The position numbers and the translations under genes were made by a program. DNA of 15,068 bases. It comes from Syntrophomonadaceae bacterium. Lineage in GTDB: Bacteria > Bacillota > Dethiobacteria > DTU022. Every line of letters begins with the position of its first letter. Within the stretch, counting starts at the first letter, position 1. Positions 1 through 7,182 of this stretch are shown here, piece after piece. The notes beneath the pieces are model-generated. The model ran no database searches, was not told the origin of the DNA, and was given only the letters and a program-made list of their open reading frames with translations. Location of the stretch: assembly GCA_003552365.1 (NCBI GenBank), contig PUKR01000279.1:1-15068 (forward strand). The letters are read 5' to 3'.

Positions 1-807
1 AAATTAATTATTACCGCCGCTTTAACCGGGGCGGAAACAAGTCGCGATGATAACCCCAATTTGCCGGTAACCCCGGAAGAGATAGCTGATGCCGCAGTAG
101 AAGCTTGCCATGCCGGGGCTTCGATTATTCACCTTCATGTCCGGGACAGGGAAGGCAATCCCACACAGTCGGCAGAAATATTCGGAGAGGTAATGGAAAA
201 AATTAAATCACGCTGTTCTGCTATCCTGCAGGTTTCGACCGGGGGAGCGGTCGGGATGAGCGCCGCCGAGCGGGCGGCGCCACTATCCCTCAATCCTGAG
301 ATGGCCAGTTTGACTACCGGAACAGTAAATTTTGGCAAAGAAGTATTTTCCAACCCCATGCCCCTGGTCGAGGAGTTGGCCGGAATGATGCAGGAAAAAG
401 GAGTTAAGCCGGAGGTTGAAGTTTTTGATGCCGGAATGATTGCCGGTGCCCGGCACCTGGTCAGAAAGGGCCTGTTAAATGAGCCTCTGCACTTTGATTT
501 CGTGATGGGCGTACCCGGTGGCATCAGTGCCGGCATCCGTGAACTGGTATTCCTCGTTGAAAGTATTCCTAAAGACTCAACCTGGACTGTGGCCGGGATC
601 GGGCGCCACGAACTTACCCTCGGCACAGCTGCCATCTTGATGGGAGGACATGTGCGGGTAGGATTTGAGGATAATATCTATTATGAAAAAGGAGTTCTGG
701 CTGAGAGCAATGCAAGGCTTGTAGAAAGGATTGCAGAAGTGGCCAGGATTCACCAGCGCCCGGTGGCTTCACCAGATGAGGCAAGGCAAACCCTTAACCT
801 GAAGTGA
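1..807 (+). CDS. Beta-keto acid cleavage enzyme (BKACE / Kce family, DUF849), 5' end cut by window
   Basis: The frame is open from base 1. The residues before the first possible internal start (KLIITAALTGAETSRDDNPN) are family-typical, so the real start lies just upstream, probably two codons away. BKACE enzymes are TIM-barrel Zn2+ proteins that react a beta-keto acid with acetyl-CoA to give acetoacetate and a new CoA thioester. The metal-binding HLH triplet in IIHLHVRD (window residues 44 and 46) and the late Glu in GGHVRVGFEDN (residue 223) correspond to the His, His and Glu ligands of 3-keto-5-aminohexanoate cleavage enzyme. The substrate cannot be read from sequence; known family members act on 3-keto-5-aminohexanoate (lysine fermentation), dehydrocarnitine and other keto acids. 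It converges on the IclR-type regulator, a plausible controller. Family call is secure, substrate open. Confidence 0.9.
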   Translation, partial: KLIITAALTGAETSRDDNPNLPVTPEEIADAAVEACHAGASIIHLHVRDREGNPTQSAEIFGEVMEKIKSRCSAILQVSTGGAVGMSAAERAAPLSLNPEMASLTTGTVNFGKEVFSNPMPLVEELAGMMQEKGVKPEVEVFDAGMIAGARHLVRKGLLNEPLHFDFVMGVPGGISAGIRELVFLVESIPKDSTWTVAGIGRHELTLGTAAILMGGHVRVGFEDNIYYEKGVLAESNARLVERIAEVARIHQRPVASPDEARQTLNLK

Positions 808-843
808 TCTTGTTTGTTACAGGATCTGTATAACTTACAAGAT
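807..843. terminator. Symmetric hairpin between convergent genes, probable bidirectional terminator
   Basis: ATCTTGT (807-813) is the exact complement of ACAAGAT (837-843). Inside it, GTTACAG pairs with CTGTATAAC with a two-base bulge, so the whole 37-base gap folds into one stem. It fills the space between the two stop codons exactly (TGA ending at 807; the minus-strand TAA beginning at 846). Flanking T tracts are weak on either strand, so efficiency is uncertain. Confidence 0.55.
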
Positions 844-1584
844 TTAAATAGTTAAAATTGGGCTTATGGTTTTAAGATGTTCGATTATATCTTCCATTTC
901 TTGTCCTCTTATCCTGGTGCTCGGGCCTGAAACGCTGATAGCACAGGTGGGAGTGCCGTCCTGGCTAAATATGGGAGCGGCTATACAGGTAATGCCGGTT
1001 ATGTATTCCTCGTTGTCAACAGCATACCCCTGCTCTTTAATATTTTCCAGCTCATTAATTAGATCGTCATAAGTGGTTATAGTATTCTTTGTATAGCGGG
1101 GAAAATGGTTTTCTCCCTCAAGGATACTGTCTACCTGGTCTCTTGACAACGAGGCCAGGATTGCTTTTCCAAGGGCTGAACAGTACGAGGGCACGCTCGC
1201 TCCGACCTGCAAATCAGTTTTAAGAAAATGGGGGCTGTCAATTTTATATATGTAGACAACCTCTTGATTTTTTAAAATGCCCAGGCTGATTGTCTCCTTG
1301 AATTCTTCAGACATCTTTTTCATGTAGGGAACAACTTCCTGCAAGATATCGAGTTTTTTGTTAGCCTGGGAACCTAGCTCCATAAGCTTTAACCCGATTG
1401 AGTAAGAACCCCGGTTATTCAGCTGTCTCAGGTATCCTCTTTCGGTAAGCACTCTTAACGAACGATACATAACAGTTTTATTTATATTAAATTCTTCGCT
1501 AAGTTCAGCCAGGGTAAATTCCTTTTTGCTACTGGAACAGATGTGCTCCAGAATTTCCAGGGTCCTATCAACAACTTTGAGCAT
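844..1584 (-). CDS. IclR-family transcriptional regulator
   Basis: The 246-residue length is typical for IclR. Residues 1-65 form the winged helix-turn-helix (LAELSEEFNINKTVMYRSLR is the recognition segment, followed by the wing ending in GSYSIG). Residues about 75-246 form the GAF-like effector domain, with family features GASVPSYCSALGKAILA and GYAVDNEEYITGITCIAAPI. IclR proteins are cytoplasmic dimers that sense small catabolic metabolites and usually control adjacent catabolic genes. The start is an ATG with GAGG about eight bases upstream on the minus strand. It converges on the keto-acid cleavage gene, which makes that pathway a likely target, but no operator could be assigned. The ligand is unknown. 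Confidence 0.9.
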   Translation of the reverse strand: MLKVVDRTLEILEHICSSSKKEFTLAELSEEFNINKTVMYRSLRVLTERGYLRQLNNRGSYSIGLKLMELGSQANKKLDILQEVVPYMKKMSEEFKETISLGILKNQEVVYIYKIDSPHFLKTDLQVGASVPSYCSALGKAILASLSRDQVDSILEGENHFPRYTKNTITTYDDLINELENIKEQGYAVDNEEYITGITCIAAPIFSQDGTPTCAISVSGPSTRIRGQEMEDIIEHLKTISPILTI

Positions 1585-1689
1585 AGTTTTGCCTCAAATC
1601 CTTCCCATGAGATTTTAATCACAAACATCAATAATTTGTTATTTTATTGCCGTACTTCCGGGGTTTTAATTATTCAATTGCTGCCCGGC

Positions 1690-1754
1690 CGTGCTGCGTT
1701 TTGGACGGGAGTCATTGCTCGCGATGAGCTGTCACCGCTTCAAAATGCAGCATG
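1690..1754. repeat. Long imperfect palindrome in the 1585-1827 intergenic region
   Basis: TGCTGCGTTTTG (1692-1703) pairs with CAAAATGCAGCA (1741-1752) with a single G-T wobble. The stem extends outward through another wobble to C1690/G1754, giving 14 pairs. Inside the loop, GCTC (1717-1720) pairs with GAGC (1726-1729) and GAC (1704-1706) with GTC (1731-1733), so the element folds at several levels. There is no T tract after it on either strand, so it does not look like the mnmG terminator, although it lies 74 bases past the mnmG stop. The rest of the 243-base gap holds the IclR leader and a small AT-rich hairpin (ACTTTA 1794-1799 / TAAAGT 1806-1811). No gene is supported here. Confidence 0.5.
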
Positions 1755-1827
1755 TCAGAGCAGGTATTTCATTTATAATTTATTGGTTCGAATACTTTAT
1801 ACCATTAAAGTGGTTTAAATTCAAGTT

Positions 1828-3777
1828 TCAGTTTTCTTCGATTTCATTTTCTTTAGTTTGTTTATAATTATTATTAGCCTGGCCCAATGCTTCCGGTCGC
1901 TCCAGGTAAAGCAGTAAAACCGACAGGTCTGCCGGGGTAACTCCTTCCATGCGAGAAGCCTGCCCGATTGTGTCCGGGCGGATTTTTTCCAGCTTTTGGC
2001 GTGCTTCTGTAGATAAATGCTTTGCTCTCCTGTAATCAAAGTCTTCCGGAATTTTTTTATCCTGCATCCGGGAAGTTTTTTCAATGGCCATGCCCTGTTT
2101 GGCAATGTAGCCGGCATATTTTATTTGATTCTCTAATTCCCTTAAAGTCCCCCGGGGCAAATCGGGGACTTTTTTATTTTCCCACACCAGGTAGGCCGGA
2201 TAGTTAATTTCCGGCCTGCGAAGCAGCTCCAGTGCGCTTATCGGCTGTTTCGGTAATGATGAATTATGGTTGCTCAAGAAATCCTCGATCGGTCCGCCGG
2301 GATTGTATTTTGTTTTTTCCAGGCGTGCCAATTCAGTTTCGATAAAAACTTTTTTAACCAGGTGCTTTTGGTAGCGGATTTCATCGATCAACCCGATCTC
2401 CCGGCTTTTTTCTGTCAGCCTCAGATCGGCATTATCCTGCCTTAACAGTAAGCGGTACTCTCCCCTGGATGTAAAAATTCGGTACGGCTCCATCACTCCC
2501 CTGGTAACAAGGTCGTCAATCATCACCCCGATGTAAGCTTCGCTGCGTTTTAAAACCAGGGGTTCATGATTTTCAATGTACATGGCGGCATTAATCCCGG
2601 CAATTAGCCCCTGGGCTCCGGCCTCTTCATAGCCGGTGGTCCCGTTGACCTGTCCGGCCAGGAAAAGCCCGGGGACGGCCTTGGTTTCAAGAGAAACCTT
2701 CAGCTGGGTGGGTGGTGCGAAATCGTATTCGATTGCATAAGCAGGCCTCATTATCTCTACGTTTTCCAGTCCTTCAATTGTCCGCAAGAATTTTGTTTGG
2801 ATATCCGGGGGCAGCCCCGTGGAAATACCCTGCAGGTAAACTTCATCTGTATCGGTTCCTTCGGGTTCGATAAAAATTGGATGACGGTCGCGATCGGTAA
2901 AACGGTATATTTTATCTTCAATCGAGGGACAATAGCGGGGCCCCGAGCCCTTAATTAATCCGCTGTATAAGGGGGCCTGTGAAAAGTTATTTTTAATGAT
3001 CTCGTGTGTTTTCGGGTTGGTATGTGTCATCCAACAGGGAATTTGCTGATCGGGTGCTTTTTGAGTAACTATAGAAAAGCCCGGAGCATCGGGATCTCCG
3101 TAAACGGGATTTAAGTTCGTAAAATCAATGCTGCGGCGGTAAACACGGGGTGGGGTGTCCGTTTTAAACCGCTCCAGGGTAAGGCCCAGCTCCTTTAAGC
3201 AGTTAGCCAGGTTTTTCGAAGGGGTTAAGCTGCCCGGGGCGGCATCATACCGGTGATCGCCAAGAAAGAGCCTGGCAGAAAGGTATACTCCGCTGCATAT
3301 AACTACTGCTTTGGCGGGATAAAAAGCGCTGCTGCGGCCGCGGATACCCTTTATTCCACTTTCGTCCGTTTCAACTTTTTCGGCCATATCTTCGCGAACA
3401 GTTAGATTGTTTTGCTGTTCCAGGGCCAAACGCATGGTGCGCTGGTAGTTCCATTTATGGATTTGTGCACGCATTGCTTGAACAGCCGGACCTTTACCGG
3501 TGTTGAGTGTCCGCACCTGCAAGGTATTTTGATCGGCAACACGGGGCATTTCCCCACCCAGGGCATCGATTTCTTTTACCAGGTGTCCTTTACCCGGTCC
3601 ACCCAAAGAAGGGTTACAGGCCATGTAAGCAACCATATCCAGGTTTAAACTCAGCAACAAGGTGCGGCAGCCAAGGCGTGATGCAGCGAGGGCTGCTTCA
3701 CAGCCGGCATGTCCGCCACCGACAACGATGACATCATAACTATCGGAAGGGTTTAAGTTGTCTTTTGTCTTGTTCAT
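1828..3777 (-). CDS. mnmG: tRNA uridine-5-carboxymethylaminomethyl(34) synthesis enzyme MnmG (GidA)
   Basis: MnmG is the FAD- and NADH-binding partner of the GTPase MnmE. The complex uses methylenetetrahydrofolate with glycine or ammonium to modify wobble U34 of certain tRNAs. At 649 residues it is close to the usual 620-650. The FAD Rossmann motif GGGHAGCEAA is at residues 20-29, followed by the hallmark NPSLGGPGKGHLVKEIDALGG. RYCPSIEDK at 281-289 carries the conserved catalytic-region Cys283. The C-terminal helical MnmE/tRNA-binding part runs to the end (EGVTPADLSVLLLYL). The gene starts 21 bases after nadE and very likely shares its promoter; the ribosome site (GGTGGG) is modest. mnmG more often sits with mnmE and rsmG, neither of which is visible here. 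Confidence 0.97.
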   Translation of the reverse strand: MNKTKDNLNPSDSYDVIVVGGGHAGCEAALAASRLGCRTLLLSLNLDMVAYMACNPSLGGPGKGHLVKEIDALGGEMPRVADQNTLQVRTLNTGKGPAVQAMRAQIHKWNYQRTMRLALEQQNNLTVREDMAEKVETDESGIKGIRGRSSAFYPAKAVVICSGVYLSARLFLGDHRYDAAPGSLTPSKNLANCLKELGLTLERFKTDTPPRVYRRSIDFTNLNPVYGDPDAPGFSIVTQKAPDQQIPCWMTHTNPKTHEIIKNNFSQAPLYSGLIKGSGPRYCPSIEDKIYRFTDRDRHPIFIEPEGTDTDEVYLQGISTGLPPDIQTKFLRTIEGLENVEIMRPAYAIEYDFAPPTQLKVSLETKAVPGLFLAGQVNGTTGYEEAGAQGLIAGINAAMYIENHEPLVLKRSEAYIGVMIDDLVTRGVMEPYRIFTSRGEYRLLLRQDNADLRLTEKSREIGLIDEIRYQKHLVKKVFIETELARLEKTKYNPGGPIEDFLSNHNSSLPKQPISALELLRRPEINYPAYLVWENKKVPDLPRGTLRELENQIKYAGYIAKQGMAIEKTSRMQDKKIPEDFDYRRAKHLSTEARQKLEKIRPDTIGQASRMEGVTPADLSVLLLYLERPEALGQANNNYKQTKENEIEEN

Positions 3778-3798
3778 GTTAATCCCACCAAATTTAAT

Positions 3799-5448
3799 TT
3801 ACCAGTGCTGATAGCCGCGGGCAACAGGCATGCGCCTGCCCCGGCCGAAGGAGTTGGGGGTAAACCGTAAACCCGGGGCCGCCTGTTTTCTTTTAAATTC
3901 GGAAGCGTCAACCATCCTCACTACTTTTTCAACAGTTTCCCGTTCATAACCTTCGGCGATAATTTTTTCCGGGGAAAGGGTTTCCTCCAGGTACATTTTC
4001 AGAATGGGGTCAAGTATATGATAAGGGGGAAGGGAATCTTCATCTTTTTGGTCGGGACGAAGCTCCGCTGAAGGAGGCTTGTTAATTATATTTTGCGGGA
4101 TTATTTCTTTCCCCCCGGATTCATTTATATAACGTGCCAGTTCGTAAACTTTCATCTTAGGGATGTCGGAAAGCATTGCCAGCCCACCGGCCATATCTCC
4201 ATAGAGAGTGCAGTAGCTGACTGCCAGCTCTGATTTGTTTCCGGTCACCAGGATCATATATTTTTCCCGGTTGGCGATATGCATCATTATATTGCCGCGC
4301 AGGCGCGCCTGAAGGTTTTCCTCGGCCAAATCTAAAATAGGGGTTTTTTCTTCGTTTAGAATACCTGTAAAAGCGTAATAAGGCTCGTAGATTTCAATTG
4401 TTCGATACTTTATACCCAGGTTTTCGGCCAGGGCTACGGCATCTTTTATGCTGTGATCGGTTGAATAGGGAGAAGGCATGAGCACACCCAGCACATTTTC
4501 CGGTCCCAGTGCATCAGCTGCTATAGCGGCCACTACTGCCGAATCAATTCCCCCGCTTAAACCGAGGGCTGCTTTTTCGAAGCCGGTTTTTTTGAGGAAA
4601 TCTTTTGTGCCCAGTTTTAAAAGTTGATTAACGGTGCCGATATCATCTCTATCAGGAGGAATAACATTTTTAGCCGGCTTGTAAAGCTCATCTGTGTCAA
4701 CGTAAAAAAGGTCTTCTTTATCAGCCGGGGACCGGTAAAGCAGCTCACCCCTGCTGTTATAAACCAGGCTGGAACCGTCAAAAACAAGTTCGTCGTTAGC
4801 GCCTACCTGGTTTAAGTAAATAACAGCGGTATCGTATTTTCTGGCCAAAAAGGGCAGCATTTCTTCCCGCAGGGCATGTTTACCCAGGTGGTAGGGAGAG
4901 GCGGAAAGGTTTAGCAAGAGCCTGGCTCCCCTGGCAAAAAGACCTTCTAACGGATCGGAATCGTAAATCGGTACGGGAAAGTAATCACGGTCGTTCCAAA
5001 TGTCTTCACAAACTGTAACTGCAGTGGGTAGCCCATCAAGAATTTCGATATCACGGTCGTAGTGCCTCGTGAAATACCTTTCTTCATCAAATACATCAAA
5101 GAATGGCAAAAGTGTTTTTAAGTGGAGCGATTTTATTTCCCCTTCTTCAAGCAGCAAGGCTGCGTTATAAAGCCTATCATTATCTTGGTGAGTGGCGCCG
5201 ATTATTATTGGGGTTTTATTTTTAGCGGTTAAAGGGGCCAGTTCATTAACAATCAGCTTTCTTTCTTTATCTAAAAAGTGCCGGTAAGTCAACAGGTCCT
5301 GGGGAGGATATCCGATCAATGCCAGTTCTGTAAAAACCACTAAACCTGCCTGATTTTCCAGTGCTTTCTGATAATACCCGGTTATTTTTTTCAGGTTATC
5401 CTCCAGGGCTCCGATGGTGGGGTTTAGCTGGGCCAGTGCAATGCGCAT
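3799..5448 (-). CDS. nadE: Glutamine-dependent NAD+ synthetase
   Basis: This two-domain enzyme makes NAD+ from nicotinic acid adenine dinucleotide, ATP and glutamine. Residues 1 to about 260 are a nitrilase-fold glutaminase with the Glu-Lys-Cys triad visible: E41 (FTELALIGYPP), K111 (HLKTLLPFFDVFDEERYF) and C147 (TVCEDIWND). The C-terminal synthetase has the ATP-pyrophosphatase P-loop SGGIDS at 298-303 and TGNKSELAVSYCTLYGD downstream. An in-frame GTG at 5478 would add ten residues, but GGAGGG (5458-5463) lies nine bases before the ATG at 5448 and the protein then opens with the family-typical MRIALAQLNP, so 5448 is preferred. It is the first gene of a nadE-mnmG unit. Confidence 0.96.
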   Translation of the reverse strand: MRIALAQLNPTIGALEDNLKKITGYYQKALENQAGLVVFTELALIGYPPQDLLTYRHFLDKERKLIVNELAPLTAKNKTPIIIGATHQDNDRLYNAALLLEEGEIKSLHLKTLLPFFDVFDEERYFTRHYDRDIEILDGLPTAVTVCEDIWNDRDYFPVPIYDSDPLEGLFARGARLLLNLSASPYHLGKHALREEMLPFLARKYDTAVIYLNQVGANDELVFDGSSLVYNSRGELLYRSPADKEDLFYVDTDELYKPAKNVIPPDRDDIGTVNQLLKLGTKDFLKKTGFEKAALGLSGGIDSAVVAAIAADALGPENVLGVLMPSPYSTDHSIKDAVALAENLGIKYRTIEIYEPYYAFTGILNEEKTPILDLAEENLQARLRGNIMMHIANREKYMILVTGNKSELAVSYCTLYGDMAGGLAMLSDIPKMKVYELARYINESGGKEIIPQNIINKPPSAELRPDQKDEDSLPPYHILDPILKMYLEETLSPEKIIAEGYERETVEKVVRMVDASEFKRKQAAPGLRFTPNSFGRGRRMPVARGYQHW

Positions 5449-5457
5449 AAATTGAGT

Positions 5458-5463
5458 CCCTCC
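5458..5463 (-). promoter_or_regulatory. nadE ribosome binding site, decides the start
   Basis: On the minus strand GGAGGG stands nine bases before ATG 5448. The alternative upstream GTG would put this site inside the coding region. Confidence 0.8.
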
Positions 5464-5475
5464 AGTAAAATAAAT

Positions 5476-5504
5476 CACTCACGGAAAAGCATTTCCCGTG
5501 AGTG
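5476..5504 (-). promoter_or_regulatory. Stem-loop in the nadE 5' leader
   Basis: CACTCACGG (5476-5484) is the exact complement of CCGTGAGTG (5496-5504). AAA/TTT extends the stem inward with one bulged C. It lies about 30-58 bases after the predicted nadE transcription start and 12 bases before the ribosome site. Read on the minus strand it is followed by ATTTATTTTA, a weak terminator-like tail; on the plus strand it is followed by TTCTTTTT, but no plus-strand gene is there to terminate. It could be an attenuator, an mRNA-stabilising stem or a DNA operator. Confidence 0.6.
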
Positions 5505-5539
5505 TTCTTTTTCGCAAACCATGTTCCCATCATGGATGC

Positions 5540-5568
5540 ATTATAATCAAGGGGAGCGCTAAAGTCAA
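5540..5568 (-). promoter_or_regulatory. Sigma-70-type promoter of nadE-mnmG
   Basis: On the minus strand TTGACT (5563-5568) and TATAAT (5540-5545) are separated by exactly 17 bases, 11 of 12 bases matching consensus. The start would be near 5533, giving a leader of about 85 bases that contains the stem-loop. Confidence 0.85.
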
Positions 5569-5573
5569 GCATG

Positions 5574-5590
5574 CCGGCAACTGCTGCCGG
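5574..5590. promoter_or_regulatory. Palindrome between divergent promoters, candidate operator
   Basis: CCGGCA (5574-5579) and TGCCGG (5585-5590) flank a five-base centre. The palindrome begins five bases beyond the nadE -35 box and ends 14 bases before the rightward -35 box, where one dimeric regulator could act on both promoters. No known operator motif was recognised. Confidence 0.45.
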
Positions 5591-5604
5591 TGTAGTTATA
5601 AGTA

Positions 5605-5633
5605 TTGCTTACCCCTAAATTAATACCTATAAT
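5605..5633 (+). promoter_or_regulatory. Sigma-70-type promoter facing the glutaredoxin-like gene
   Basis: TTGCTT (5605-5610) and TATAAT (5628-5633) have a 17-base spacer. The predicted start is near 5640, leaving a leader of about 165 bases before the start codon at 5807. Confidence 0.7.
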
Positions 5634-5640
5634 ATAATTG

Positions 5641-5728
5641 CCTGCTCAGAAGTTGCAATTACTGCCTGAAGGACCTGCGAGCAGGGATATCACTTCAGGC
5701 AGTTTAATCCACAGCCTTGTAATGGCTG
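5641..5728 (+). promoter_or_regulatory. Structured 5' leader with pseudoknot potential
   Basis: Stem B is ACTGCCTGAA (5661-5670) with TTCAGGCAGT (5694-5703), ten perfect pairs. The extreme 5' end, CCTGCTC (5641-5647), is complementary over seven bases to GAGCAGG (5679-5685) in the loop of stem B, which gives an H-type pseudoknot. A local CCTGC/GCAGG pairing (5674-5678 with 5681-5685) competes with it. A second small hairpin, CAGCC/GGCTG (5712-5716 with 5724-5728), and a T6 run (5753-5758) follow before the AGGAGGT ribosome site. No known riboswitch class was recognised. Confidence 0.45.
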
Positions 5729-5806
5729 ACCGGGTAATATGATTAATAAACCTTTTTTATAAGCTGTCGCTGTAAAGTAACCTTAATAAAAGCAGGAGGT
5801 GCGCAA

Positions 5807-6016
5807 ATGCTGGAAGTGTATGTTAAAGACGGTTGTCCCTATTGTGAAAAGCAGCTTGCGGATTTAAAGAAAAAAGGGGTTGAATTCAAACTTTACAATG
5901 TAAGCGCCGATTCAGAGGCGCTTAAAAGGGTCCGTGAGCAATATAAAGTTGACAAAGTTCCTGTTTTAGTTGAAGGTGGGGTAGTTCAGAGCATCGGTTT
6001 CGGCGGAGGTGGCTGA
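5807..6016 (+). CDS. Glutaredoxin-like small thiol protein, Cys form of the Uxx-star family
   Basis: A 69-residue thioredoxin-fold protein. CPYC is at residues 10-13 after the first strand (MLEVYVKDG), the cis-proline is in KVPVLV (P52), and the tail is glycine-rich (IGFGGGG). The CPYC motif is that of dithiol glutaredoxins, but the short length and GF-G-G ending resemble the Uxx-star proteins, in which the first Cys is often selenocysteine. Here codon 10 is TGT, so it is Cys. The likely role is cytoplasmic thiol-disulfide exchange; the partner is unknown. The start is an ATG with AGGAGGT about eight bases upstream. It has its own promoter, diverging from nadE, and is followed by a hairpin terminator. 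Confidence 0.85.
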   Translation: MLEVYVKDGCPYCEKQLADLKKKGVEFKLYNVSADSEALKRVREQYKVDKVPVLVEGGVVQSIGFGGGG

Positions 6017-6029
6017 GGTATTTAGTATA

Positions 6030-6050
6030 GGCCGCCGTGAGCGGCTATTT
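6030..6050. terminator. Hairpin terminator between glutaredoxin-like and CDF genes
   Basis: GCCGC (6031-6035) pairs with GCGGC (6041-6045) around a five-base loop, extended by a G-T pair, then TATTTAATT. It sits between two convergent stop codons and so probably serves both, mainly the plus-strand gene. Confidence 0.55.
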
Positions 6051-6053
6051 AAT

Positions 6054-6971
6054 TCAGCAGGGGTCTAAGTGGACAATTGTATCGCAGTGGTATTTTTCGC
6101 TAACATGTTCTTCTACCCTGTGAGCTATATCGTGAGCTTTGTCCAAATTCAAATCCCCATTGACTTCTATGTGCATTGTCATCACTTTCCAGGAGCCGTA
6201 GTCGTGGACCTTAAGGTTGTGTACATCGATAACTCCGTTTATTTCCCTGGCTCTATTTATAACTCCTTCCTCGAGATCTTGATTGGGAGCAGTCCCCAAA
6301 AGCCTGCTGCATGAGTTCCGGGCGATTTTTAATCCGGCGTAAAGAATGAACAGGGCAATAGCAAACCCCAATACGGCATCGAGGTTATATAACCCAAAGA
6401 AACTTCCTGTTAAGGCAAACAGTACCAGGGCAGATGAAAGTGAGTCACTGCGGTGGTGCCAGGCATCTCCTTCAATTGTATCTGATTCGATCAATGTGCT
6501 AATCCGGGCAGAAAAGTTATAAAGGAATTCCTTGATTAATATAGAAATTAATACAGCAACTACAGCAACTATACTTGCGCTGACAGGAGTATTATCGATA
6601 TATCTGAGGTAAGCATTATAGATGAAGGCGCCGCTCAGACCAATTAGCATAAAAGCGATAATTAACCCGGCCAGGTATTCAGAGCGGCCATGGCCGTGCG
6701 GGTGTTCACTGTCGGGCTCTTTTTTAGCGAAAGAAAAACCGATCAGCACAATAAGGGAAGATAAAATATCGGAGAAGCTGTGAGCTGCATCGGCCATAAG
6801 GGCAATACTGTTGGTGAGCAGCCCAAAAATTAATTTTAGCAGAGCTATTAGGAAGTTGCCGCCGATGCTGCTCCAGCCGGCAATTAAACTGATCCTGTGC
6901 CTTTCGGCAGGTTTGTAAAGGTTACGACCGGCAACCAGTTTTTGTGCCAGGCGGTATACCAAAAATCTCAT
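6054..6971 (-). CDS. Cation diffusion facilitator (CDF) family divalent metal exporter
   Basis: CDF proteins export Zn2+, Fe2+, Mn2+ or similar ions in exchange for protons, as dimers in the cytoplasmic membrane. The 305-residue protein has about six hydrophobic segments from about 27 to 215, then a soluble C-terminal ferredoxin-like domain (about 226-305) containing RAREINGVIDVHNLKVH and DTIVHLDP. TM2 carries D61, H64 and D68 (ADAAHSFSD) and TM5 carries D169, H172 and D176 (GDAWHHRSD). The paired HxxxD pattern is closer to zinc-type than to DxxxD manganese-type members. A His-rich HPHGHGR loop lies at 90-96. The start is an ATG with AGGGA upstream. The metal is inferred, not proved. Confidence 0.93.
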   Translation of the reverse strand: MRFLVYRLAQKLVAGRNLYKPAERHRISLIAGWSSIGGNFLIALLKLIFGLLTNSIALMADAAHSFSDILSSLIVLIGFSFAKKEPDSEHPHGHGRSEYLAGLIIAFMLIGLSGAFIYNAYLRYIDNTPVSASIVAVVAVLISILIKEFLYNFSARISTLIESDTIEGDAWHHRSDSLSSALVLFALTGSFFGLYNLDAVLGFAIALFILYAGLKIARNSCSRLLGTAPNQDLEEGVINRAREINGVIDVHNLKVHDYGSWKVMTMHIEVNGDLNLDKAHDIAHRVEEHVSEKYHCDTIVHLDPC

Positions 6972-7005
6972 AATTTTATCCCTTGGTTGTTCAAAATTTC
7001 ATCTT

Positions 7006-7034
7006 ATTATAACACAACTATAAGTTAGGTTTAA
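7006..7034 (-). promoter_or_regulatory. Extended -10 promoter of the CDF gene
   Basis: On the minus strand TATAAT (7006-7011) is preceded by TGT, an extended -10. The -35 (TTAAAC, 7029-7034, 17-base spacer) is poor, as extended -10 promoters tolerate. Confidence 0.55.
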
Positions 7035-7133
7035 AACTGTAAATGGGTAAAAAGCTGACAATACAAGATAAGCTCACCTTTAATGGTCAATTATATATAA
7101 TAGTTTAGGTTAATCTCCTATAACTCATCATAT

Positions 7134-7182
7134 CATAGCTATGCTTCGTATCGCTGTATTCAGCGGCTTTTGCGAAATCGCA
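7134..7182. promoter_or_regulatory. Cluster of three short palindromes upstream of the MttB leader promoter
   Basis: CATAGCTATG (7134-7143) is a perfect ten-base palindrome. CGCTG/CAGCG (7152-7156 with 7161-7165) and TGCGA/TCGCA (7171-7175 with 7178-7182) follow closely. The last overlaps the -35 box at 7170-7175, where a repressor would block transcription. The AT-rich stretch 7035-7133 shows a TATAAT-like sequence at 7096-7101 without a good -35, and no gene. Confidence 0.35.

Noticed and set aside
1543..1818. Plus-strand 91-codon ORF across the IclR start and the intergenic palindrome
   Set aside because: It begins inside the IclR gene on the opposite strand, lacks a good ribosome site and has no recognisable features; composition is that of non-coding DNA.
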